Positions 17,629 through 26,897 of a stretch of DNA of 54,703 nt are shown piece after piece (within the stretch, counting starts at the first letter, position 1; each line of letters opens with the position of its first letter). Made by a program: the position numbers and the translations under genes. This DNA is from an uncultured Clostridia bacterium. GTDB lineage: Bacteria; Bacillota; Clostridia; Christensenellales; Borkfalkiaceae. The notes below the pieces were generated by a model that made no database searches, was not told the origin of the DNA, and saw nothing but the letters and a program-made list of their open reading frames with translations. The stretch covers positions 1 through 54,703 of the forward strand of contig CALVPX010000007.1 of assembly GCA_944354265.1 (NCBI GenBank). Reading direction: 5' to 3'.

Positions 17629-18544
17629 ACCTATAAATAATATCACTGCTCTTGCCGCAGGATAAAATATTTTCTATGCCCTGTTTAAAAGTTGTATCCG
17701 GGCGCCAACCGATTGCGTTTATCAGACCTGATATGTCGGGGTCGAGGGTGACGGTGGGCTGATCTGTTGGCGTGGCAAACTGACAGACCGCCCCTCTGCC
17801 GCAAATTTCCTTGAGCTCCATAATGAAATCCTTCAAAGGGCGGGTATCCTCCGAGGCGACGTTGTATACGCCCTCAGGCACATCCTTTTGCCCCAAAAGG
17901 TAGAAGATTTTGCCCGCGTCCTTTTCATAGAGGTAGTTCCACATCTGCGTTGCGGCGGAGAACTGCGCGGGCTGACCCGCGCTGAATTGGCGGAGGGCGT
18001 ATTTAATCATGGTGTTTTCGCCGTCGTGTTCGCCGTAGACGCTGAAAATCCTCGTCCACACGCACTTAATGCCCAAATTTTGGCACAGTTTTGCGCCGAG
18101 TTTTCCCGCGGCGTACTTGGCTATGCCGTAGGATGTGACGGGCTGAACGCGCGTTTCGGGATAAATTCTCCCCGCATGTATGCCGTATTCGGCCTGTGAG
18201 CCCGCGCCGACGAATATTTTACAGCCGCACCTGTGGGCAAGCTCTATCCCGTCCAACGTATACTCCACGTTGTTCAAATGGGTGCGCGGGTCGTCGCGGT
18301 TGTCCTTGGAGGTGCCCGCCCACGCAAAGTGGTAGAACACGTCCGCGCTGTCGTCTATATTGAGCTCCTTTAAATTGTCAAGGTCGCACTGCACGACCTT
18401 AACAAGTTTATTCGAAGGTATGCGCCCGCTCTTTTCCGAGCTCTTGCGCGCTATGGCTATAACCTCCACACCGTTAGCGATACACTCATTAATGAGCGCC
18501 GCTCCCAACATGCTAGTTGCGCCCGTTATAATAACTCTCTTCAT
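17627..18544 (-). CDS. NAD(P)-dependent epimerase/dehydratase-family reductase (YerF-like position)
   Basis: 305-residue extended SDR. N-terminal GATSMLGAAL is the nucleotide-binding loop; the active site contains YGIAKYAAGK (Y-x3-K) preceded by a Ser/Thr-rich stretch. It is the last gene of the nucleotide-sugar operon, and its ATG overlaps the TGA of the ThDP enzyme by one base. In yersiniose pathways a reductase (YerF) reduces the side-chain ketone made by the ThDP enzyme YerE; this gene occupies that place. A C4 reductase or epimerase of a simpler CDP-dideoxysugar is the alternative. The reading frame has an earlier GTG at 18547, but the ATG fits the GAGGAAAA site better. Confidence 0.85.
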   Translation of the reverse strand: MKRVIITGATSMLGAALINECIANGVEVIAIARKSSEKSGRIPSNKLVKVVQCDLDNLKELNIDDSADVFYHFAWAGTSKDNRDDPRTHLNNVEYTLDGIELAHRCGCKIFVGAGSQAEYGIHAGRIYPETRVQPVTSYGIAKYAAGKLGAKLCQNLGIKCVWTRIFSVYGEHDGENTMIKYALRQFSAGQPAQFSAATQMWNYLYEKDAGKIFYLLGQKDVPEGVYNVASEDTRPLKDFIMELKEICGRGAVCQFATPTDQPTVTLDPDISGLINAIGWRPDTTFKQGIENILSCGKSSDIIYR

Positions 18545-20388
18545 CACTTTTCCTCTATGGGGTCAATGAACATATTGCCCAAAAACTCGTCGCGGGGCAG
18601 GAAGGGCGCCAAATCTTCCAACGGCGGCGAAACAAGAGTGCCGTCTGCAAGGCGCTTTGTGCTGCTCTTTGGCTCCCACACCTGAGATGTGTCGGTGAAA
18701 ATTTCGCAAATGGCATACCCTTCGATTGACAGCACCTTATCGACGACCTCCCTCATCTCATTATTGCTGTGCGCGCAGAAATAGGGATAACCGAAGGCCG
18801 CGGCAATCTTTGAATAGTCGGGAAAGGACAGATCGCCCGATTCCTCGCCTATGCCCACCTTTTTGCGGCCTGAAAACAGATTATTTTGGGTTATCCTTAT
18901 GCTGTGATAGCCCTGATTGTTTATGAGGAAGATTTTAACGGGCAGTTTGTTGCTGACTATGGTCTGCAGCTCCTGCAGGTTCATCATGATTGACCCGTCG
19001 CCTTCGAGGCAGATTGTAGAGCGGCGGCCGCCCGCATAGCACAGCCCTATGGCCGCGGGCAGGCCGTAGCCCATGCTTGCCACGGCGCTGTTGATTATAA
19101 AGCGCGTGCCCCTCTTGATTACATATGCCTGATGCCCCGCCACGCAGCAGGCGCCGTTGGAGACGGCGGTCAGACTGTCTTCGGGGAGCTTTGAGCTGAG
19201 ATAATCTATAAACGCATATACGTTGGCATACCCCTCCGCTCCCTGTCTATGCCTCGGCAGGCAGACGGGGTATTTTGCCTTCCAATTGAGGCAGGCATCC
19301 GTCCACACTCTGTTTACAAAAAGGGGCGTTTGGCTGTCACCCAATCTTTTGTCGAGCGCAGACAAGAAGTCTTTAGCGTCCGCCCAAACGGGCAGGTCGA
19401 CATGGATGGTGTGCTTTTTCATTTCGGCGCGGTCGATATCGACCATGATGACCTTTGCGGCTCGCGCCCATGTGGAGAAGCTGTAGCCCGTCTGTCGGAT
19501 GGATATGCGCGTGCCAATGGCAAGGACGAGGTCGCTGTTCTGCACGGCGAAATTGCCCGCCCGATCGCCCATATTGCCGCCCCTGCCGACATACAGGGGG
19601 TCGTCCGTCGACAGTAAATCTATGCTGTTCCAATAGGTGACGACGGGCACGCCGAGCTTGCGGATGACCTTGCAGAATTCATTATACCCGTCCGAAAGCC
19701 TTATGCCGCCGCCCGCATATATTACGGGGCGCTGCGCGGCCTTAATCAGCCCTATTACCTCATCAATGGTATGTTCATCCACTTTGGGCGGCAGTTCCCT
19801 ATCGTCCTCCGCGGGGTCGTAGCCCTTCAGGTCGTCTGTTTCTATATATCCGCCCTGAAAGTTGACGGGGATATCCACCCACACGGGGCCGGGGCGGCCG
19901 GTTGTTGCGAGGTGCCACGCCCTTTCGAGTATATAGCGGATATCCTTGGGGTTCTCCACCATGACGGCGTATTTTGTCATGGGGGTGACGCTCTTTACAA
20001 TGTCGTACTCCTGATCGCCGACGGCGCGCAGGGGGAGTCCTTCGGTAAAGCGGCTTGCGTATCTCGCCGTCGTGTCGTAGCGCACCTGACCGCTGACTAT
20101 GAACATGGGGATTGAGTCGAGCCAACCGCCGAGCACGCCCGTTATGGCGTTGGTGCCGCCGGGACCGGTGGTAACGCACACGGCGGCTATTTTATTCTCT
20201 AAACGGGCATAGGCCTCCGCCGCCATGGCGCAGGCCTGCTCGTGATGGTTATATACAACTTTGAGCTCTTCCCTATGCCCCAAGGCGTCGTTGAGGTGCA
20301 TTGCGCCACCACCCACCACGCTGAAACAGTGGGTCACGCCCTTGGATATGAGAAAATCAGCGACATAGTCGGCAAGTCTGCGCTTCAT
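18544..20388 (-). CDS. ThDP-dependent acetolactate-synthase-like enzyme (YerE-like)
   Basis: 614-residue thiamine-diphosphate enzyme with the three-domain acetohydroxyacid-synthase fold. The catalytic Glu is in NHHEQACAMAAEAYAR (E50), and the ThDP/Mg2+ motif runs from GDGS near residue 462 to the NNQGYHS segment. In a nucleotide-sugar operon with rfbF, rfbG and rfbH it most likely transfers an acetyl unit from pyruvate to C4 of a CDP-3,6-dideoxy-4-ketosugar, as YerE does in yersiniose synthesis; this is inferred from context. It is not in an amino-acid operon and no small regulatory subunit is present, which argues against branched-chain amino-acid synthesis. ATG at 20388 follows AGGGG with 5-nt spacing; a GTG lies two codons earlier. 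Confidence 0.88.
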   Translation of the reverse strand: MKRRLADYVADFLISKGVTHCFSVVGGGAMHLNDALGHREELKVVYNHHEQACAMAAEAYARLENKIAAVCVTTGPGGTNAITGVLGGWLDSIPMFIVSGQVRYDTTARYASRFTEGLPLRAVGDQEYDIVKSVTPMTKYAVMVENPKDIRYILERAWHLATTGRPGPVWVDIPVNFQGGYIETDDLKGYDPAEDDRELPPKVDEHTIDEVIGLIKAAQRPVIYAGGGIRLSDGYNEFCKVIRKLGVPVVTYWNSIDLLSTDDPLYVGRGGNMGDRAGNFAVQNSDLVLAIGTRISIRQTGYSFSTWARAAKVIMVDIDRAEMKKHTIHVDLPVWADAKDFLSALDKRLGDSQTPLFVNRVWTDACLNWKAKYPVCLPRHRQGAEGYANVYAFIDYLSSKLPEDSLTAVSNGACCVAGHQAYVIKRGTRFIINSAVASMGYGLPAAIGLCYAGGRRSTICLEGDGSIMMNLQELQTIVSNKLPVKIFLINNQGYHSIRITQNNLFSGRKKVGIGEESGDLSFPDYSKIAAAFGYPYFCAHSNNEMREVVDKVLSIEGYAICEIFTDTSQVWEPKSSTKRLADGTLVSPPLEDLAPFLPRDEFLGNMFIDPIEEK

Positions 20389-20397
20389 AAACACCCC

Positions 20398-21741
20398 TTA
20401 CGCATTGCAGGCCTCGATGATTACCTTGGCCATATAGTCGATCATATCGTCGGTCATGCCGGGATATACGCCCACCCAAAAGGTGTTGTTCATTATGAAA
20501 TCGGTAGCCGTCAGGTCGCCCGCCACCCTGTAGGCGTCCGTGCCGCGTATGGGGTCGAAACAGGGGTGCTTTATGAGGTTGCCGCTGAACAGAAGGCGGG
20601 TCTGTACGTTGTGGGCTTCGACATACTTTGTAATCTCGTTCCTGTCGAGCCCTCTTTCGGGGCGGACGGAGATGAGAAAGCCGAACCACGAGGGGTTGCT
20701 GCCCTCGGAGGGCTGAGGTAAAATTACTTTATCCTCTATGCACTCAAGAGCTTTATGCAATCTTGCCCAATTGTGGCGGCGGCGCTCGATGAACGAGGGG
20801 AATTTTTTGAGCTGTTCGCACCCTATTGCCGCCTGCATATCCGTGACTTTTAAGTTATAGCCGAAGTGGCTGTACACATATTTGTGGTCGTACCCTGCGG
20901 GCAGTTCGCCGTACCGACCGTCGAAGCGGTGGCCGCAGAAATTGTCGCGCCCCGAAGGGCAGATGCAGTCCCTGCCCCAATCCCTGTAGGAGAGAATTAA
21001 TCTGTTGAGTTTGGGGTCGTTGGTGTACACGCAGCCGCCCTCGCCCATGGTCATGTGGTGGGGAGGATAGAAGCTTGAGGTGCCGATATCGCCCCAAGTG
21101 CCCGTATACTTTGTAACGCCGTCTATGGTATACTCCGAGCCCAAGGCGTCGCAGTTGTCCTCAACGAGCCAAAGGTTGTGTTTATCGCAGAATTCCTTTA
21201 CTGCCTTTAAATCGAAGGGATTGCCGAGGGTGTGCGCCACCATTACGGCCTTGGTCTTTTCGGAGAGGGCGCCTTCGAGCTTTGTAACATCTATGTTGTA
21301 CTGAGGAACTGACACGTCGACAAAGACGGGCACGGCGCCGTACTGCAGTATGGGCGTGACCGTAGTGGGGAAGCCGCAGGCGACGGTTATGACCTCGTCG
21401 CCCCGCTTGATGCGGCGCTCGCCGAGTTCGGGGGCGGTTAAAGCCGAAAAGGCGATTAAATTTGCCGACGAGCCGCTGTTGACGAGGTGGGCAAACTTTA
21501 CGCCTATCCACTCGGCAAACTGCCTTTCAAATTGCTCGGCAAAGCGCCCCGTCGTCAGCCAAAAGTCAAGGGTGGCGTCGGTAAGCGCCATCATCTCCCT
21601 TTCGTCGTACACCCTTGCGGCGTAGGTTATTCTGTCGCCCTCTTTGAAGGGCTCTTTTTTTTGCTTAAAGGCGCGGTAGTATTCGGCGACTAACGCCTTT
21701 ATCTGCTCCCTCGCCTGCTGTTCGGTTTTATCTTCAAACAT
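20398..21741 (-). CDS. rfbH: CDP-6-deoxy-4-keto-glucose 3-dehydrase (RfbH/DdhC, E1)
   Basis: 447-residue PMP- and iron-sulfur-dependent dehydrase that removes the C3 hydroxyl of CDP-4-keto-6-deoxyglucose on the way to CDP-3,6-dideoxyhexoses. The aminotransferase fold is clear, but the usual PLP Lys is replaced by His (FYPPHHMTMGEGG, H229), the diagnostic change in E1 enzymes. A C259-x-C261-x7-C269 cluster, with C197 upstream, supplies ligands of the [2Fe-2S] centre. Start ATG at 21741 has GGAG 9 nt upstream and overlaps the flippase stop by 8 bp; the longer open frame to 21858 has no coding support. Full activity normally needs an E3 flavin reductase (DdhD), which I do not see in this operon. 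Confidence 0.95.
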   Translation of the reverse strand: MFEDKTEQQAREQIKALVAEYYRAFKQKKEPFKEGDRITYAARVYDEREMMALTDATLDFWLTTGRFAEQFERQFAEWIGVKFAHLVNSGSSANLIAFSALTAPELGERRIKRGDEVITVACGFPTTVTPILQYGAVPVFVDVSVPQYNIDVTKLEGALSEKTKAVMVAHTLGNPFDLKAVKEFCDKHNLWLVEDNCDALGSEYTIDGVTKYTGTWGDIGTSSFYPPHHMTMGEGGCVYTNDPKLNRLILSYRDWGRDCICPSGRDNFCGHRFDGRYGELPAGYDHKYVYSHFGYNLKVTDMQAAIGCEQLKKFPSFIERRRHNWARLHKALECIEDKVILPQPSEGSNPSWFGFLISVRPERGLDRNEITKYVEAHNVQTRLLFSGNLIKHPCFDPIRGTDAYRVAGDLTATDFIMNNTFWVGVYPGMTDDMIDYMAKVIIEACNA

Positions 21742-23326
21742 TATTGTTGTCTCCTTTATTGTCTTTGCCCGACCGGTCTGAATGCTCTCCCTCCTGCGCG
21801 GCGCCTTCTGCCTGCGCCCCTCTGCCCTTGAGTTTATTTTTAACTGAACCCAAAACATTTTTTGCGAGGAATATAAAAAACTTATCCCTGAGAAGCAGCA
21901 GCGTTACAAAATAGGCCGCAGCGCCGACCGCCGTTATGAGGATAAACGTCCATATGGAGTAGCCAAGATACATCTGCAAAAAGTATATGGGCACGAACAT
22001 TACGCCCGCGGAGAGGATATACTTCCAACTTGACAAGAGCACCTTTTTGAGCGAGAGGAATTTATGCCGCCACGCAAAGAATGCCAAGACGGCCGTGACC
22101 ATAACTTCGCACACGGCCGTGGCTATGGCCGCGCCCGTGGCGCCGAGTACGGGGATCAAGAAATAATTCAATAAAATATTTACGCCCGCCGCGCACAGGG
22201 TGGCGATAGTGGGATACTTTTCCTTGCCTATGGCGATGAACAGCTGATCGCCGAACACCACGCCGAAGCCGCTTGCAATAAACCGCACGGACATGACCTG
22301 CATCAACAGGGGGACTTCCTCGTAGCCGTCGCCCAAGAACCAACTGCTCAAGTTTTGGGAGAGCACGGCAAAGCCGACGATGAGCGGCACGCCTATCATC
22401 CACACATAGTTGCAGGCAAAGTACAGGTGTCTTTCAAGGCTGTCTTTATCGCCAGTCTGATAGTCGTGCGCATTGCGGGAAATCATTACAGATGAAATTA
22501 CTGTAACGAGCAACAGCGCCACGCTGTTTAATTTATATGCCTGCTCGTAGCAGCCGTTTTCGTAGTCGGGGTTAGCGGCCAAAAGGCCTATCATTGTCTT
22601 GTCGAAAACCGAATATATCGTCACCGCGAGCGTGGGCAAAAATATTAAAAAGGCGGGCTTTATGTGCCTGAGAAGCTGCAGTTCGCGCGGCTTTATAAAG
22701 GAAATGCGCTTAATTATTGCCGGCCACATGATTATGTTCGCCGCAATGGTGGAGACGGATATGAGCAGCGCGTACACCCACAGGTCGCCCTCGTCCTTTA
22801 CGAACACAAATATGCAGACGAGCGCCGCAACCTTCATTAAGATTGTCCTTATGGCGATGGCGCGGAAGTCCTCGTCGCCGCGGAAGAGAAACTGTATGTC
22901 GAAGGGGACGGCTATTACCTGAATGGATAAAATTAAAATGAGGTAATTATAGTTTTCACCGAACCCCACGGTGAATGTAATGGCATACAGCACGGCGAGC
23001 GCCGCAATGGTGGTGACGCTCTTTACTACAAACAGCTCCCAAAATACGCGGCTCTTGTTGTACTTGTCGTCCTGATAGCGTGCGATCTGCCTTTGGCCGT
23101 ACACGTCGAAGCCCATATTTGCAAAGAGAATGAAATATGTAATTATCGACGAGGCATAGCTGTACTGCCCGTTGCCCACCTCGTGCAGCACCCTTGCGAG
23201 GTAGGGCGTGGTGATGAGCGGGATGATGAGAGTGAGTATCTGCCCTATGAAGTTGTATATAAAATTCGACTTCAGCCCGCGCTTTTTTACGGGAGAATTC
23301 TTTACTTCAGGCTGAGAAAGCTGCAT
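21734..23326 (-). CDS. Polysaccharide flippase (Wzx/MATE-like)
   Basis: 530-residue inner-membrane protein with about 14 hydrophobic helices and the family N-terminus NFIYNFIGQILTLIIPLIT. It is expected to flip lipid-linked oligosaccharide units across the membrane. A 30-residue charged C-terminal tail (rich in Gly, Glu, Lys, Asp, Asn) is unusual. The start codon lies inside the end of rfbG (25 bp overlap), with AAGGAG only 2 nt upstream, so translation may be coupled. No polymerase (Wzy) gene is in the visible part of the operon. Confidence 0.92.
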   Translation of the reverse strand: MQLSQPEVKNSPVKKRGLKSNFIYNFIGQILTLIIPLITTPYLARVLHEVGNGQYSYASSIITYFILFANMGFDVYGQRQIARYQDDKYNKSRVFWELFVVKSVTTIAALAVLYAITFTVGFGENYNYLILILSIQVIAVPFDIQFLFRGDEDFRAIAIRTILMKVAALVCIFVFVKDEGDLWVYALLISVSTIAANIIMWPAIIKRISFIKPRELQLLRHIKPAFLIFLPTLAVTIYSVFDKTMIGLLAANPDYENGCYEQAYKLNSVALLLVTVISSVMISRNAHDYQTGDKDSLERHLYFACNYVWMIGVPLIVGFAVLSQNLSSWFLGDGYEEVPLLMQVMSVRFIASGFGVVFGDQLFIAIGKEKYPTIATLCAAGVNILLNYFLIPVLGATGAAIATAVCEVMVTAVLAFFAWRHKFLSLKKVLLSSWKYILSAGVMFVPIYFLQMYLGYSIWTFILITAVGAAAYFVTLLLLRDKFFIFLAKNVLGSVKNKLKGRGAQAEGAAQEGEHSDRSGKDNKGDNNNV

Positions 23327-24363
23327 ATCTCCTTGTCCATTTCCTGAGGGATATTACGGGGACAATCTAAATAAACCCTCGTCCACTCGACCGTCTTTTG
23401 AATTGTTTCGGCTATGTGCCAACGCGGCGTCCAACCGAACACACGCTTGATTTTATTGTTGTCGAGCTTTAAGAACGCCGCCTCGTGCGGGCCGCCGTCG
23501 TGCCTGTTTATCCACTCAGCACCGCCTCCCCACGCCTTGCAGAACATTGTTACCAACTCGCCCGTATTTACGCAGTCGCAGTCGTCGGGTCCGACGTTGT
23601 ACCACCCCTCATACTCCCTGTCGTTATACTGCCTTTGGGCGATTTCCAAATAGACAAACAGCGGCTCCAAGACATGCTGAAAGGGGCGTGTGGAATAGGG
23701 ATTACGGACGACTATCTTTTCGCCCCTCTCCACCGCACGCACGCAGTCGGGGATAATTCTGTCCTCGGCAAAGTCGCCGCCGCCTATTACGTTGCCTGCG
23801 CGGGCAGTGGATATTGCGCACCTGCCGTCCTGAAAGAATGACTTTTTATAGCTGTGCGTCACAAGCTCGCTGCACGACTTTGAATTGCTGTAGGGGTCGT
23901 AGCCGTCCAACGGCTCGTCCTCCTTAAAGGGGTGGTCGGGGATGTCGTCGTTTAAATACACCTTGTCCGTAGTCACATTCAAAAAGCTCTTTACGCTGTC
24001 GCACAAACGCACACATTCAAGAATGTTGACCGTGCCCATTACATTTGTTTCGTAGGTATAGCGCGGCTGACGGTAGGAAGCCCGCACTATGGGCTGCGCC
24101 GCGAGGTGAAGGACAATTTCAGGCTTGAACTCATCGAACACGCCTTTGAGCTTTTCATAGTCGCGTATGTCGCCTATGACGGAGGTCATGCCCCCCTCTA
24201 TTCCCGAAAGGTTGAAAAGGTTGGGATTTGTGGGCGGTTCAAGCGCATATCCGCAGACGGTTGCGCCCGCGCTTATGAGAATCTTGCACAGCCACGAGCC
24301 CTTGAAGCCCGTGTGACCCGTGACGAGCACTCTTTTATCTTTGTAAAAGGATAAATTTACCAT
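23302..24363 (-). CDS. rfbG: CDP-glucose 4,6-dehydratase
   Basis: 353-residue extended SDR that converts CDP-glucose to CDP-4-keto-6-deoxyglucose. Visible: VTGHTGFKGSWL nucleotide-binding loop, AAQPIVRASY (a family hallmark), catalytic TTDKVY, and YSNSKSCSE carrying the Tyr-x3-Lys pair (the Y of DGYDPYSNSK). The start at 24363 lies one nt after the rfbF stop and gives the usual family length; the upstream extension to 24417 reads a poor N-terminus through rfbF. Second step of the CDP-sugar pathway in this operon. Confidence 0.96.
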   Translation of the reverse strand: MVNLSFYKDKRVLVTGHTGFKGSWLCKILISAGATVCGYALEPPTNPNLFNLSGIEGGMTSVIGDIRDYEKLKGVFDEFKPEIVLHLAAQPIVRASYRQPRYTYETNVMGTVNILECVRLCDSVKSFLNVTTDKVYLNDDIPDHPFKEDEPLDGYDPYSNSKSCSELVTHSYKKSFFQDGRCAISTARAGNVIGGGDFAEDRIIPDCVRAVERGEKIVVRNPYSTRPFQHVLEPLFVYLEIAQRQYNDREYEGWYNVGPDDCDCVNTGELVTMFCKAWGGGAEWINRHDGGPHEAAFLKLDNNKIKRVFGWTPRWHIAETIQKTVEWTRVYLDCPRNIPQEMDKEICSFLSLK

Positions 24364-24364
24364 A

Positions 24365-25147
24365 TTATTTATTCCAAACCATCCACGGGGCGTTGTGCGT
24401 GGCGATGAGTTTTTCAAGCATATCCATTTCGCGCTTGGTGTCCATGCACTGCCAAAAGCCCTTGTGGCTGTAGCTCATAAGCTGACCCTCTGCGGCAAGT
24501 TTTTTAAGGGGCGCCTTTTCAAACACGGTGTCGTCCCCCTCTATATAGTCGAAAATTTGGGGTTCGAGCACCATATATCCCGCGTTTATGGGCACGCCGT
24601 CGAGGGCGCTCTTTTCGCGGAAGGAGTGCACGGCGTTGTCGCCGCCGATATCCAAAACGCCCTTCTGCTGCTGAAGTATGACCGACGTGAGCGTGGCGAT
24701 TTTGCCGTGGCTCTCATGAAATTTTACGAGCTCTTTAATGTTTACGTCGCACACGCCGTCGCCGTAGGTCATCATGAAGGTCTCGTCGCCTATATACTTT
24801 TGCACGCGCTTGATTCTGCCGCCTGTCATGGTGTTGAGGCCGGTGTCCACCACCGTCACCTTCCACGGCTCGCAATAGCGGTCGTGAATAATCATGTCGT
24901 TGCTGCCGTGAGTGAAGTCGAATGTCACGTCGCTGTTGTGCAGAAAGTAGTCGGCAAACCACTCCTTGATTACATGCTGCTTATAGCCCGCGCAGATAAT
25001 GAACTCGTTGAAGCCGTAGTGGGAATACTCCTTCATTATGTGCCACAAAATGGGCTTGCCGCCTATCTCTATCATGGGCTTGGGTTTAAATTGTGATTCT
25101 TCCGAAATGCGGGTGCCCAAGCCGCCCGCCAATAATACTACTTTCAT
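24365..25147 (-). CDS. rfbF: Glucose-1-phosphate cytidylyltransferase
   Basis: 260-residue nucleotidyltransferase that makes CDP-glucose from CTP and glucose-1-phosphate, the entry step to CDP-deoxysugars. The N-terminal LAGGLGTRISEES and KPMIEIGGKPILWHIMK give the nucleotide-binding signature and sugar-phosphate loop; MTYGDGVCDV carries metal-binding Asp residues. Length equals that of RfbF/DdhA. Its ATG overlaps the stop of the glycosyltransferase (ATGA), so the two are translationally coupled. Confidence 0.97.
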   Translation of the reverse strand: MKVVLLAGGLGTRISEESQFKPKPMIEIGGKPILWHIMKEYSHYGFNEFIICAGYKQHVIKEWFADYFLHNSDVTFDFTHGSNDMIIHDRYCEPWKVTVVDTGLNTMTGGRIKRVQKYIGDETFMMTYGDGVCDVNIKELVKFHESHGKIATLTSVILQQQKGVLDIGGDNAVHSFREKSALDGVPINAGYMVLEPQIFDYIEGDDTVFEKAPLKKLAAEGQLMSYSHKGFWQCMDTKREMDMLEKLIATHNAPWMVWNK

Positions 25148-26118
25148 TGCTCTTCACCGTTGTTGAAAATTGCCCTCTTTGCCCTTCTTATAAGTTTGAG
25201 CAGAGCTTTGGGGATTATAAGGGCCACGAACAGCTGCAGGCGGTTGCACGCCCTCATTTTGTTGAAATAGAACTTGTACTCCCTGTACAGGGAATAATCG
25301 AAGTTGTCGTGCGTCTTCCACCGCAGTAGGTTGGAAAAGGTCAAAAATCCCGTATGCCTGTTGGCGGTGGAAACTATAAACTGCTTGTCCCCTTCGCCGA
25401 GAACGCCGTCGCTTATGAGGTAAACGCTCTCGTAAAAGCTCTTCGTCCACGTCCTCATGGCCTGATGATTTAAAAACCAACCTGCGGCCTTCTTGTAGAT
25501 GTTGGGGTTCATGCTGACGATGCCCGCCGTGTAGAGGGGGCCGTGCGCATACTCGGCGAGCGTAGAGGGATAAATGAAGCCCTTTCCGTTATATTTTTGC
25601 ACCATTTCGTCCACATCTATGCGCCCGATGAGCTCCCTTCTGACGACCGAGCCGCCGTAGAGCGCCAAATACCAATAATTTTGCCTGAGGTATTTGCAGA
25701 TATCATCCTCCCCGCAGTCGGCGCGAACATATTTGTTGTAAAAATGCGCGTATTCGTCTATGGCGAGGTTGTAGACGGTGACAATTTCGTACTGCCTGTC
25801 GAGGCCTTCAATGAGGTGCAGCATGTTGTCTATGCGCACCACCCAACCGTCGCCCGCAAGCATGACATAGTCGCCCGTGCTGTTCTTGAGGGCGAGCAGA
25901 GTTTTTTTATCTACGCAGACCGAGCTGTCGTACCTGTAATAGCGCAGCTTTGTCCCGTAATATTTGTTCGACTGCACAATCGCTTTCGTGTCGTCGTTTT
26001 CGCTGCTGTCGTGCACGGACAGCACAAAATCAAGCGAGGCAAAATAATTTTGGTATTCGCCTAAAATATACTCGATAAGTTCAGGGTGATTGTAGGTCAC
26101 CAATACAATTTCAAACAA
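25144..26118 (-). CDS. Family 2-like glycosyltransferase
   Basis: 324-residue GT-A type glycosyltransferase. The N-terminus MFEIVLVTYNHPELIEYIL is typical of family 2. The DXD-like element reads AGDGW rather than a classical DXD, so the divalent-ion site is unclear. A basic, hydrophobic C-terminus (LFVALIIPKALLKLIRRAKRA) could attach it to the membrane. It starts with TTG at 26118, with GAGGTG five nt upstream; no ATG fits. It is the first gene of the seven-gene polysaccharide operon and probably adds the branched sugar or another residue to the repeat unit. Confidence 0.8.
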   Translation of the reverse strand: MFEIVLVTYNHPELIEYILGEYQNYFASLDFVLSVHDSSENDDTKAIVQSNKYYGTKLRYYRYDSSVCVDKKTLLALKNSTGDYVMLAGDGWVVRIDNMLHLIEGLDRQYEIVTVYNLAIDEYAHFYNKYVRADCGEDDICKYLRQNYWYLALYGGSVVRRELIGRIDVDEMVQKYNGKGFIYPSTLAEYAHGPLYTAGIVSMNPNIYKKAAGWFLNHQAMRTWTKSFYESVYLISDGVLGEGDKQFIVSTANRHTGFLTFSNLLRWKTHDNFDYSLYREYKFYFNKMRACNRLQLFVALIIPKALLKLIRRAKRAIFNNGEEQ

Positions 26119-26193
26119 TTGCGCACCTCAAAATTATTTATGCGGCGATGCGGCCGCCCTGAAAATGGGCAGAGAATTTTCCATAATTTTACT

Positions 26194-26203
26194 ATTATAC
26201 CAT
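26194..26203 (-). promoter_or_regulatory. Extended -10 promoter of the polysaccharide operon
   Basis: Minus-strand TGGTATAAT, about 75 nt before the first operon gene; the -35 is weak. Confidence 0.5.
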
Positions 26204-26477
26204 TTTAGTATACCACAGTATGAGGTCGTTAGCAATTCAAATGACAACAAAAGCGCACTTAACCCCATATAAATTTTGCCCTGAAAAGTTATATTTATTA
26301 TCCTTTTGGGCTCAAAAAACATACATTAAGTCAAAATTATCCAATATGATATTCATCCGTCCTCTGCCGCCGCTGAAAAATTTTTCCTATGCGTGTATGA
26401 TGGGAACCGATTTGGTCTTATACTAAAATACAGGATTTGTATTTTGGTTTAAATAAATCAAAAAAAGGAGGTCTTGC

Positions 26478-26777
26478 ATGAAAAATAATAATGAGTCGGG
26501 CGGGTTTGCCCTGCTATGCTGCTTTTTGGCCCTCGGTATATCGGCTGTAATCGCATTCATAACTTACTTGCTTCCCCTTATAAACAGCGGCATAGAGGTG
26601 AACGGCAATGTTATAGATATCCTCAATTTTATATTTAAAATTTCAGCACTCGTCGGTCTCAGCGCGGGCGCGCTTGCCTATGCTGCAAGAAGAGGATATA
26701 TTGTAAAAATACTGACTGCGCTCTTTGTGCTCGTCTTTGCCGTGGCAATTATTCTTAACATCATAGGAATAATCTGA
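26478..26777 (+). CDS. Small membrane protein, unknown function
   Basis: 99-residue protein with three predicted membrane helices (residues about 10-33, 48-66 and 74-98) and few charged residues. AAAAGGAGG lies 7 nt upstream of the ATG. It is monocistronic, divergent from the polysaccharide operon, and followed by a strong hairpin at 26838. No family recognised. Confidence 0.7.
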   Translation: MKNNNESGGFALLCCFLALGISAVIAFITYLLPLINSGIEVNGNVIDILNFIFKISALVGLSAGALAYAARRGYIVKILTALFVLVFAVAIILNIIGII

Positions 26778-26837
26778 ATTTTAAAGTAAAGATTCCGCAC
26801 TAATGCATAACCTTATAGCTCTATCAAAGCAGAACAT

Positions 26838-26876
26838 AAAAAAAGCGGTGCAAGGTGTAATCCTTGCACCGCTTTT
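26838..26876. terminator. Terminator beside a tRNA-Leu 3' fragment
   Basis: Stem AAAAAAGCGGTGCAAGG / CCTTGCACCGCTTTTT. It can end the small membrane gene on the plus strand. On the minus strand it directly follows a tRNA-Leu 3' end (26877-26897), the position of a tRNA terminator, so it may be the original terminator of this tRNA locus. Confidence 0.75.
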
Positions 26877-26897
26877 TGGTGCGGATAACAGGATTTG
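26877..26897 (-). repeat. tRNA-Leu 3'-end fragment (attachment-site scar)
   Basis: 21 nt identical to the CCA end, acceptor arm and part of the T arm of the tRNA-Leu gene at 46694-46778. After this the sequence diverges. Together with the 53-nt copy at 27086 it suggests an earlier integration at the same target. The following 26898-27043 has no convincing gene; it holds a 10-bp hairpin (TGAACAGCGG/CCGCTGTTCA) and an inverted copy of TAACAGGATTTG near 27018. Confidence 0.65.

Noticed and set aside
18544-20388. Acetolactate synthase for branched-chain amino acids
   Set aside because: Located in a nucleotide-sugar operon without a regulatory subunit or other ilv/leu genes.
21742-21858. N-terminal extension of rfbH
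   Set aside because: It overlaps the end of the flippase gene and adds an Arg/Lys-rich tail not seen in RfbH; the ATG at 21741 has a good site.
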